From Cercospora beticola (taxonomy: Eukaryota; Ascomycota; Dothideomycetes; Mycosphaerellales; Mycosphaerellaceae), in assembly GCF_033473495.1 (NCBI RefSeq), contig NC_088942.1:930001-994000 (forward strand): a stretch of DNA of 64,000 bases, given 5' to 3'. This document shows positions 10,810 through 20,123 of this stretch, one piece after another. The position numbers were made by a program, and so were the translations under genes. The notes under the pieces were generated by a model. It worked only from the letters and a program-made list of their open reading frames with translations. It ran no database searches and had not been told where the DNA came from. Each line of letters opens with the position of its first letter. Position 1 is the stretch's first letter.

Positions 10810-12139
10810 TCATGGTCTCCGATTTGTCAAGCCTCCGTTCTCCAACACGTACAGCGGGGTCTGCTCGCGGAGCAGTTTGACAGCTGCCAATGTCAGTCTA
10901 GTCTCCACATACGCAAGTTTTGATCAATTACTGACCGAGTCCGAATAAGGCTAATGAGTCAGCGTTGTCTAGAGCAGTCCTGGGAAGTTTGTCATCTTCT
11001 GGATGCATTCCACCATTCTTGGCAAGCGCCAGACAATTCTTCCATCCGTAGCTTTTCTCAGAACCCAAGAGACCAGCCACTTTCACCTATTCGCAGTCAG
11101 CCATTGCCTCTGCATGCGGTAGCGTAGTGTTGAATGTCCTCACATCTAGACTTCGGCCACCGACCAGAGTGTGCGTCAGCTCGTGCAAGATTGTCTGGTC
11201 GAGTAGTCTCATTTTGTCGATACCGTCCTCACGTCCAAGAGCCCGTAGCGTGGCTTGCAATGTACGCTTGGTCCAGGCCTTTGCTATACCTCCTTGCATG
11301 TCGGCATATTTCTGATCACCGATAAGTTATCATCTTTGAGACGCTTGAGAGCAAACACACCTTGTACTTCCTTTGGCGCGCCCACTGAAACAACCATGGA
11401 CAGATCGTAATTTGTGAGGGATGATTTTCAAACACAGCCCTCCCTGGAACCATGGTGTATGCCATAGTTGTGAAGTCCTTGGCCGTGCATTCTTTGCCGC
11501 CTATTGGGATCACCTGCGAGACTGTGGGACACACATGAGCCATAATACCAAGCCAAGTATATGGAATTCATACCAGTATCCACCCACTGCGATGTAATCA
11601 GTCACCATTCAATTTTAGATGCATCTAGAGACTTACCGTCCCATCTGCACGTTTCTGAAATCGATCCTGAGAACTGAGTAAGTACTGCACCTTCTCATCG
11701 AGGGGTGATCATACCTCGTTACAGTAAATCATCTGGTCATGGTGAGCTTTTTGCATAAGTAACACAAATATTAGTCAACAATGCTGGCGCTTACCACATT
11801 TTGCAATGGCGAAGTATCAGTCGGATGTGGTCGAGCTTCGTCCTCAGCTGCTGCTAGTAAGATGTTGTCATATATGTCCCGCAGACGTCTCACGTCCATG
11901 GTGGTAGGGTCTTCATCTTTCTTTGCGAAGAGGAGTCCAAGCAGGCGGTTAACGTCCGGATCGCGTGGCGAGGCTTGGAGTTCTTGTAATGCCAGACGAG
12001 CCATGTCAAATGCCTGATTCGCAGCCTGCCTTACGAGGAGTTTGGTCGGCAGAGCGCAGGAATCATGAATTTCATAGGCTCTCGTGCCAGAGAAAAGAAA
12101 CAAACACAAGAAAGATACTGCACGAATGAAGGAGTGCAT
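10810..12139 (-). CDS. secreted zinc metallopeptidase, lysine-specific endopeptidase-like (M35/Asp-zincin type)
   Basis: Eight exons on the minus strand: 12139-11795, 11732-11715, 11666-11637, 11586-11574, 11521-11361, 11311-11144, 11086-10936, 10883-10810. They total 960 nt, 319 residues. A signal peptide (hydrophobic run FIRAVSFLCLFLFSGTRA) opens the protein. The catalytic motif is HELTH at residues 232-236, followed by GGRSLD and then, after a 57-nt intron containing the frame's only stop, GLLGSEKSYGW and NADSLALFGLA. In Asp-zincins the third zinc ligand is the Asp of GTxDxxYG; here the aligned residue is Glu255. The terminal part matches secreted fungal peptidase-like proteins. Three exons are tiny (18, 30 and 13 nt), so that part of the model is the weakest. 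Likely extracellular proteolysis; activity not certain. Confidence 0.75.
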
Positions 12140-12874
12140 TTTTGCTTGCTGAGAAGTTTTGAGGTAGGAAATGTGTCGTTCTGAAGAGCAGAATCGTGAC
12201 CTTTCTAATCATCTTCAACATGGTAGTTTTCGACATGCAGCAGTAGTACGAGTGTCTGCGCCTCTTCGTGATAAGTGCGGCGTGCATTGGATGTTTCATG
12301 ACTGCATGCTGTTGGCATGCCATCTCTAGGAAGGCCATGAATGGCTCGGGATTTGTTGTCTAGCCAGATCACTGGTCACAATGCACTCGAGCATCCAAAA
12401 AGAGATGCGGCACATATGTTTTCGAGGTGTTGGAGGCATTGCTGCAGTAAGTCTCGAAATAGTAGGTTGATGAAGAAGCTGCGGTTAATCATTCGACCAC
12501 GAGGCAAGTTGTTCGCTTGCCAAGAACAAGAGACTGGCACGTGACACTGTGCCTCTTCCTCTCCTTACTCTCTGCACTTCTAACACCAACACTTCTACAA
12601 CACGTTTTCTACTGCTAAGCGCCATCAAACTGTACCTCAACATAACATCTGTCATTACGCCGCAAGCTTGCCTACGCGCTGTCAGTATGGCTGAGTTCGT
12701 TTTGCAGCTGTGCTGCAGGCCTACGGCGAGAAGACGCAGAGTATTTTTGGCCAAAGCGATAGAGCGGCATCGTTGTACTCAAGAGAGCAGTAGCGATTAA
12801 CTTGAAGATATATAACACTATGAGTGGGGGCGGTTTCCAGCACGATCAAAAGGTCTGAAATCTTTCGAAAAATC
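12140..12874. promoter_or_regulatory. divergent intergenic region
   Basis: 735 bp separate the starts of the minus-strand peptidase and the plus-strand Cys-rich protein, so it is a candidate shared promoter. No family-like open frame was seen. A TATA-like ATATATAA lies at 12808-12815, about 60 bp before the plus-strand start codon. Confidence 0.4.
12808..12815 (+). promoter_or_regulatory. TATA-like box
   Basis: ATATATAA lies 60 bp upstream of the start codon of the Cys-rich protein gene. Position and sequence fit a TATA box; no transcript data are available. Confidence 0.35.
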
Positions 12875-15365
12875 ATGCGTGTTTCATTGCCAACCAGTCT
12901 GATCGCCTTGTCTGGGCTTGTTGCTGCCGCTGGACCCACGATCACACTTGGACCAGCATCAGAGTACCAGAAAGCTCCCGTATGTTTTCGTCACGAAGCA
13001 TCGAGTTCCGACTGACATTTCTAGGCTGTCACTGCTAGCCCGAGCGGCAATGATCTGATCATCACCCCAGCTGATATCGCTCAAGGCATTCCCAAGGAAG
13101 GACTTGATGTATTTCTGGGACCCGACATGCAGAGCGACCTCTCCAAAGATGCCAGTGACATATGCAAGCAAGGCATTGCACAGGACTGCACGAATGCGAT
13201 CTCTGGTGTCCTCAACAAAGACTACGGCTTGACTTTACAGGCTCGGCAAATCACAGTCTTGTTCACCGGAGTCCAAATCTTCGGACTCGTCATCGCTGCG
13301 ATAGTGGCCAACAGGCTGGCAAATGAAGCACACCCAAAGCTCGTCAGCCATGTTCACATACCATCCAGCCTTGGGTCACAGCTTGCTTCGTTGACTGCTG
13401 GCGAGGTAGCTTTCGCGACTGCCACAAACGAACCAGCTGTCACCATCAAGACAAGCCCGACTCCGACTCTGGAGTCATCTCCCGCATCTATTACGACTCT
13501 TGCTGCCGATGGAGGTGGTCACAGCAAGGGTGATCTAATCGTCCGAATTCCAGAGCAGAAAGCAGACCTACTCAAGCAGCTACTGCGCCAAACTGGCATC
13601 GAAGGCAAATGTAATAACGTCCGCCGACGTATCAGTGGAGCTGGTCCTACTGCAAGCAACTACAATCTGATCAATAATGCCGCACTGTGGGCTCTGCCCA
13701 TGGCAGCTCCTGGCCAGCTGCTCGCTTCACTGGGCTTGCAGGTACAGCAAGTGCCGCAGCTCTTACTGCAACTACGAGGTAATGTTCACAATGGCCTTCG
13801 AATAGGATGTGACTGCTGACTTCGATAGATGACGCCGCACGATCGTCCCTGGACTATGTTCAGACCAACGCTGGGCGCCTCACGGAATTCGCCAATGTGA
13901 GCGCAGATCAGTTCAAAGCAGTTTCCTTGCTAGTCTGGAAAGCCACTAGTGACATGTGTCTCGGGAGCATCGATCAATTGGCAGAAATAGTATTGGACGA
14001 TTCGATGTTTCTCGACGATCCCTCTCGCGAAGGTGACGACAACGAGGACAAGAAGTGCCCAAAGGACGTCAAGGACCGGCCAGCATGTGACAGCCAAGAT
14101 TGTGCGGGAGCAGATGATCGCTGCCAACAAGTACGTAGCTGGTAATCTTGCAAGAGCTACACTGACATTCACTCAGGGCACTTACAAAAGCTGTCTCTGT
14201 TTGAAGACAGTCGAGGTCTACGTCAACCCCCTGTCTCGAGACGACTTGGACGCAGGACAGAAGTTCCTCACCGAAGCACTTGACGACGAAGATGAGCCTG
14301 CAAAGTTCGACTGTAACAAGGACGAGCGCGTAAGCTTGGAGTACGCTGATTATTTACGGTAAGACCTGTATTACCATGACTCAGGATCCAGACTGATGCC
14401 TGCAGACTCTCAGGTGCATTCTGCAAGAACATTGACATGTCCAAAGACGCACCAGATGTGGGCATCAGCCCCAAAGACGCTGGTACAAGAGGCCCATACA
14501 CGAATTATAAGTTTTCTTTCTCGTGGAAACCAAAGTCTGGAGTCTGTTCTTCCGACTGCGCAGCGATATTCGGAGCGTTCAATACTTCTTCGGTGTGTAG
14601 CTACGACAGCCATACCATGGCGAAGTCAGGCTCACAGGAGCTCTCATGTGGGACAGCGTCTTTCGATTTCGGCAATGGTAAGACCAAAGATGGCGCATCT
14701 GGGCAAAATCAACCGCCAAAATCCGGGAGCGAAACCAATCTAGAGTGCGGGAAAGAGAGCGATATGGGCAATGCAAATCACTTCGTCGCACCAAGAACTA
14801 TGGATAGAGCTGCCCGTTTCTTTTGTCAACAACAGATCGACCGGAAGACACGCTTCGAACCCGCCAAGGTGCTACAAGATCAGGGACGCAAAGAACTTCA
14901 CTACAATCAAAATCTCCACGATCCAGTATATCTCTCAGTCGACTGGCTCGATAATGCATCGTGTCCGGTTACCGATTTCGGGGCGATTGATTTCATGAAG
15001 ACATGCACAGAACGCTTCGGCGCTCTGATACACAGCTGTAAGGAATGCTCGTTCCCTCCGAACTTCTTGAAACTGACAAATTTTCAGGCGACACGAATAA
15101 TCCCAAAGGGCTCAACTTCTGGAAGCAGGGTGGCACTCTCACTCGCGACTGCGTCAAATGGACCATCAAACGTGACACTTTCGCGAAAAATCCTCCCAAT
15201 GATTCGGATCTCTGGCGTCCGAAGGATGCTCCGTGCTCGCAAGACTCCGAATGTTCGAAGGTCTGCAACCAGTACGGGAAACCTGTTTGCAAGAAGGCAC
15301 CGGAGTTCTCAGATCAGGGGTGGTGCGGTTGTGATACTTCGAATTGCGTTTTAGGGTTCTGTTAA
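12875..15365 (+). CDS. uncharacterised large secreted or membrane-anchored Cys-rich protein
   Basis: Six exons: 12875-12979, 13025-13778, 13829-14130, 14177-14358, 14406-15037, 15088-15365, with introns of 45-50 nt. The model is 2253 nt, 750 residues. It starts with a signal peptide (SLPTSLIALSGLVAAAGP). A hydrophobic segment (ITVLFTGVQIFGLVIAAIVA) near residue 115 could be a membrane anchor. The rest is polar and cysteine-containing: CLCLKTVEVYV, SGAFCKNIDMSKDAP, then SFSWKPKSGVCSSDCAAIF, and a final segment with CSQDSECSKVCNQYGKPVC and GWCGCDTSNC, probably a disulfide-rich module. I do not recognise the family. The segment from SGAFCKN to the following CSSDC resembles, from memory, tail regions of some large fungal GH18 proteins, but there is no catalytic domain here. 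Exon 2 near 13730-13778 is open in more than one frame and is the least secure part. Confidence 0.65.
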
Positions 15366-15668
15366 AGACGACGTGGGTCGTGAGACACGATGCGGCCACC
15401 AGCCTAGTATTGCATATCCTTCTCAGAAGACATTGTGCATTCGATAGAACGCCTTCCCGTCACTTCATTCTTTCAACTCTTGCCAACAACAGCCCGCTCT
15501 GGGGGCAATGCGACTCAGCGCTCGTTGTCAGCTCTGAAAGTCATGCAACCGATCGCCTGTCTGTATTGGAGACCGTGACCACTCTTCAAAGCCCACGCTC
15601 AGAGGACTCAAAAGCGCTATGATGATTTGCGCGGAAACCCTGCCATGCCACTCAGAGCAAGTGGTTCT
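15366..15668. other. gene-free spacer between convergent genes
   Basis: 3' ends of the Cys-rich protein gene and the RNase H gene face each other here. Nothing else recognised. Confidence 0.5.
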
Positions 15669-16046
15669 TCAGAAATACATATATCGCTCGTCCTCCATTT
15701 CATCCAAAATTTCGTTACAAGCAGTGTCTGCTGTATCGTTCCTTGCGCGTGGAGTCCATTTCGTCATGCAGTCAACGGCATAGCGTGAGTCGGAGTGAAT
15801 TGTGAGCTCGAGGTATGGCGTTCCATCGAGTTGGCGATACAGTTTCAGAGATTTCTTGAGTGCGATTATGATTGCCAGAAGTTCTGCTCGTTGATTGGTA
15901 TGCCTGGTTCCATCGTAGGGGAGCTTCTTCTTGTAGATCCATTTTCGATATTTTGTTTCTCGGACAGCAGCGGCTGCGCCTATCGCGTCGTAATCTCCAT
16001 TTCCGCGACATCCTCCATCAACGTACCAGATCAGGGTGTAGGGCAT
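15669..16046 (-). CDS. short RNase H type 1 domain protein with internal deletion
   Basis: A single exon of 125 residues from MPYTL (an in-frame ATG at 16088 would add 14). The RNase H core is clear: YVDGGCRGNG with Asp10, HTNQRAELLAI with Glu55, LTIHSDSRYAV with Asp86 and RARNDTADTACNE with Asp107. All four catalytic acids are present. The spacing Asp86-Asp107 is only 21 residues, against 64 between the third and fourth acids of E. coli RNase HI (Asp70-Asp134). The region that normally carries the basic handle, helix D and strand 5 is therefore mostly missing. There is no intron-like sequence at the junction (15735-15765). It may be a decaying gene, a domesticated retroelement RNase H, or a minimal enzyme. 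Family proteins cleave the RNA strand of RNA-DNA hybrids; activity here is uncertain. Confidence 0.7.
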   Translation of the reverse strand: MPYTLIWYVDGGCRGNGDYDAIGAAAAVRETKYRKWIYKKKLPYDGTRHTNQRAELLAIIIALKKSLKLYRQLDGTPYLELTIHSDSRYAVDCMTKWTPRARNDTADTACNEILDEMEDERYMYF

Positions 16047-16579
16047 TATCCTGGAGCGATGGTACTTTTCAATGGGTTGCGCCCACAATTAGATACGGTT
16101 TATCCAGATGCAGAAGTGGAGAGTGGTCTAGTTGAGGTTATAGCCAGGAGCAAGCAAATATTGATGTTTGTGATTTTGACTCTCAAAGGAATCTTCTGTA
16201 TGGATGAATGTACTAGTGCAAACAATATGAATCGCGAAGCGAGCGCCAGATGTGTGACGGGCAATTGGGAACCATGTCAATAAAACATGCCATTTGTTCT
16301 TGGAGTCGAATGGTTTCTAGAAGATTGCACGGCAGATTACCTTATTGCAAGTTAGGATCCTCGTCGCTTGAATGCCTGAGGCATTTTGGGCTTTTCACAT
16401 GTCGAAGGCCTGCTGGGAACGACACTGATTCATCACCGACTCCATTGCAACACTGCCAGTATGTTCAAGAAGCACGCGCTCCATCATGTGCTGCTTCATA
16501 CGCTCTGGAGATGGTTTTGGAAGTCATGCGCCTCTTTAATTCGCTATGCTACTGTCTACTACTCAATGCGTTCGCAGGC
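16047..16579. other. gene-free spacer
   Basis: Lies upstream of the RNase H gene and downstream of the RidA-like gene. No family-like frame and no clear repeat was seen. Confidence 0.45.
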
Positions 16580-17153
16580 TCACTGACCCTTCCCTTGAGG
16601 CAGGTAGAATGTCCCCTCCACCTCGATAATATCATCATCATTCAAGCGGCCAACTTCGACGATAGTCCGCGGCGGATACTTCGAAGGGTCATCGCCCCAA
16701 AGCTCAACCTGGACCTGATTCGCGATCGGCCGGTAGCGAAACATATCCGTCGTGTAGACCACAAGCCGAACGCAAGAGTATAGGTCGGCGCCCATCATCT
16801 CAACGAGCGAGGCCATGTTCTGATAGGCTTGTCTGATTCGTGGAAGACCAGTAGGCGCAAGAGTGCTATTTTCTGGATGGATGCCACGCATACCTGGAAA
16901 ATGCGAGTTTTCAGCGCTTGTCACCGCTTTCAAGAAGTGGAGCTTTGGTGCACATGGCACTGTCAAGCATGAATGACTGACCAGAAGCATAGAGATAATC
17001 TCCTGCCTGTGACATCAGACTCCATGGACCTGTGGTGTTGAAGAAGTTCTCCGGGTTGTAGATGTTGACACCTGAGTCTGAAGTGTAATTTGGCTGTAGC
17101 TGGGCAAGGGAGAGTCCTAGCAGTGGTAGCACTGTATAGATCGAGAGGCGCAT
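16580..17153 (-). CDS. secreted RidA (YjgF/YER057c/UK114) family protein
   Basis: Exons 17153-16982 and 16893-16580 (87-nt intron, 16894-16981) give 161 residues. The first 17 or so residues form a signal peptide (LSIYTVLPLLGLSLAQ), which is unusual because classical RidA enamine/imine deaminases are cytosolic or mitochondrial. The domain follows: YLYASGMRGIHPEN, the long helix IRQAYQNMASLVEMMGA, the strand VVYTTDM and, near the end, PPRTIVEV and DIIEVEGTF. The Arg of PPRT and the Glu of VEGT match the substrate-binding Arg and Glu of the family. It probably acts outside the cell or in the secretory pathway on an unknown small molecule. The intron is longer than others nearby but has a good donor (GTCAGT) and acceptor. 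Confidence 0.85.
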
Positions 17154-18545
17154 CGTATCGTTACTGGTGGCAGTCGAGTGTGCCAACTCTTGCACCCGGC
17201 TGACGGAGTATCGTGAGTGGGAAACGAGAACGACTTGAATTCTCTAGCGACTCTTCGCATACATAAGGTTTGTCCTTTACTCGAATGTGAACAATTCAGT
17301 GAGCAAGTCCGTGGATGAACATGTCTCGGAATGCAAACGTTGACCAGGAGTCTACAGCTTAAATGATTAAGCCATAAACCACTGGTACGGCGCTCCATGT
17401 TTCCTCTTCGAGCATGTTGCATGAAGCTTGCGGAGAAGCTCGCCGCTTGATCATCATACGACTTGTGTTGGGACCTCTCCGCATACTGTATGCCTGGATG
17501 CCATTGAGGTCTTCGTCGAGAGCAGCCCATTGAGAGTATCTGGCTAGAGAAAATGTTCCGTTCAAGAAGCTGTATGCCAGACAGAGGACCCAACTTATTG
17601 GAGCATCTGGCAATTTCAATCCAATGCGTTCTGATGATTATTACTGAAATTCGCAGATGTTAGGGGCATGTAAACTTGGTAACATATGCTCGAGCCTCGC
17701 ACATGCACATGTTAATGCCGATCTCGGCATGCATCAATCACAGCAACCATATCGATGCCAATTGGCGGCGCGATATTTTACCTGGCCCGGAGTCTGTGCA
17801 AAATATCACGTCCTCTCCATCAGACTGTCAGTACATGTCATTCTCGCTCCAGCAGATCCATCCACACAACGGAGATAAATTGGGCTTTATCGCACTTTCT
17901 CGGAGCAAACAACGTGGTGACCCTTCGCGTAAAGCCATCTACCGGGGTCCATCGCCAGCCAGGATCAGTCTCACGGGCCGTAAATTATGCTGTGCTCACT
18001 CTCTTGCCGAACTCCAGGATTGCTGATCGTTATCAACACTCGTCATCCTAAACTAGGGCAATAGGATGCAAGCGACTATAGCTCGCTTACACGCGCTTCT
18101 GCAGGCACAAACAAGGTCTTCAATGCGTTAGGAGTTATCGCCGAAGTTCTCTCCCCAGGCTAGAAAGACGCTATAGCGGTGGGTCTTAGCCAAGGCCAAA
18201 ATGAGGCTTGCAGATCTTTTTGTGGTTTTTTGCTCGTGCGCAGTTCCCAGCTTTGAGTGAATAATCGTCATGGCCGCGTGGTCGCTAGATGAACCCACAT
18301 GCTGTGATGTACCGGTCCGCTGCTCTGCGAAGCTGTACTCTCGACAAAACTGGCGAAAAATGGATCAAGAGCTTCAAAGTTGCCAAAATTCGCAATATAT
18401 GCCTCTGGGTATCTGTTGTCTGGCACTGGTTGCGATTTCTGGCTTGCCATGTATCCTGTTCTGCTCGTGAAACTCCATAGAACGCCGCTACTCATTACAT
18501 TTTGTCCGAACGCCTTCGAATTCCGTCGCGATCGTCCCATTCGAT
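17154..18545. other. 1.4-kb gene-free region
   Basis: Several short open frames on both strands show no family similarity or typical splice context. A minus-strand frame of 86 codons (17619-17359) is the longest plausible one, but I could not support it. Presumably the promoter of the RidA-like gene and the 3' flank of the CFEM receptor gene. Confidence 0.4.
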
Positions 18546-20123
18546 TTATCTCCTGTAGTCGAGAGGCGAGACCGGCCTTTCGAGCGTCGGATCAGGTTTC
18601 CCCTCTTCGAAGAATTGGAAATCGGACATGTTGGACCGGTGTCCATATGTCTGTCCTGTGCTCGTTGTCTCTGCAACTCCGTGTACGTCGTTCAAAGGAA
18701 TAAAGTCCTGTTCATCTGGATCTCGCTTCCTCGGAAAGACCTGTACCTGCGGTGTCTTGGGTCCGATCTCGAGTTCGCTGTTTCGAGATCGACCTGCGGA
18801 GATGCCCTTGGTACCGAAAGACTCTTCCACGCTCGATCCCATCAGTCGGGGTTGGAATTTGCGAATCAGATTCCTGATTGCCGGCATACAGGCGCAAAGG
18901 ACGCTCGCATGCAATTCGATTGTGCTCCAGTAGCCGACACTTCGATAATCCCAGGTGGTATTTTGTGAGTGACCGAATTGAACCAGGACCTGTAATCGAA
19001 TGATTGAGACGATGGTGACAAAGAAGCCCACCGAGAACATCATCATCACGAGGAACTTCTTGCGCTTGTTGAGGGACATCTTCCAAAGCATCGGCAAAGG
19101 AAGACTTAGCGTCAAGACATCCAGAATCACGTTAAATGCTGCGGATGTCCAGCCTTGAGCATTAATGTCGTTGCACTTGCCTGCATAGAAGTCAGCATTT
19201 TCACCTGGATCGCAAGCTTCCAATCGTGGCCTCACATGTCGGATCCGATCCGTCCCATCTTGTCCATGCACAGTGGATTGGTAGACACTGGAAAATTGAG
19301 ACCAGTAGGAACGCTATGCCGTATGCAAGATTAAGTCCGATTACGATGTATACACTGATCTTGAAATTCTTCGACGTAAAGACCCTGAGGTACGTGAGCA
19401 GGATCGAGATCTTGATCAATGGTAATGCCGTAAGGTAAAGGTCTTCGTCGAAGTAGTAGATCTGCCTTGGATCAGTTTCTGTATATTTATGAAGGGTCAT
19501 AGAGCCATGCAGACCTTCAAGATCTGTGTGATGTTGTATGGAGGTAGCGTCCAGATGTCTTTGCCCAGTCCCAGGTTGGCCAGTTCGACTGATAGTACAC
19601 TTATTGCAATAATCTCCGCCATAGCAAAGCTCGCAATCGCGTCGTCCCACCAAAGATTGTTGACCACTTTCAATGCGCCCTCGCACGGGAAGGATATCTT
19701 CGACAGCATGCGAAGTACGAATGCGACGAAAGCAATGACACAGCCGATCACGCCTGCGTAAGATACTATACGTGTCTCATCGCGTACGGGATGACCGCAT
19801 ATCGTCTCGGTGGTGTTCTTTGTCCCTGGATCTTGTCAGTCACGGCGTCTGCGCACTGGTGACAGTCACGTACTGAGCTGTTCTCGGATCGTGCAGCTTG
19901 TCGTAACGCATTGATTCACTTCAGCAGTAATCGTAGCATTGGAGCAGCTGCATTCCGTGTCCGTGGCCAGGCAAGGCGAAGCAGCAATAGCAGTTGACAA
20001 GTATTGCAGTCCACAAGATGGCATCGATTGTAGGAGCTCCGCAAGATTCGATCCAGTCTGAGGTGTCTGCTGCGACGCAGCCAGCCCAATGGCTAGAGAC
20101 AACAGGCTCCAGAAGAACAGCAT
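18546..20123 (-). CDS. CFEM-domain, rhodopsin-like seven-span receptor (Pth11-type)
   Basis: Four exons, 20123-19874, 19825-19515, 19461-19236 and 19180-18546 (introns 48-55 nt), encode 473 residues. A signal peptide precedes a CFEM domain with Cys37, Cys51, Cys58, Cys60, Cys72, Cys77 and Cys93. The second conserved Cys of the usual eight is Tyr41. Seven membrane spans follow with family landmarks: WWDDAIASFAM, LPPYNITQILKIYYFDEDLY, LPLIKISILLTYLRVF, CNDINAQGWTSAAFN and GYWSTIELHASVLCACMPAI. The hydrophilic C-terminal tail runs about 120 residues. Pth11-type receptors sit in the plasma membrane and sense surface or host cues in pathogenic fungi (established knowledge); the ligand here is unknown. 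Splice sites were chosen because each restores a conserved motif. A paralogous receptor without CFEM lies at 25631-27166. Confidence 0.9.

Noticed and set aside
17359..17619. 86-codon minus-strand frame starting MKLPDAPISWVLC
   Set aside because: Weak hydrophobic start but no clear signal cleavage, family or neighbouring exons.
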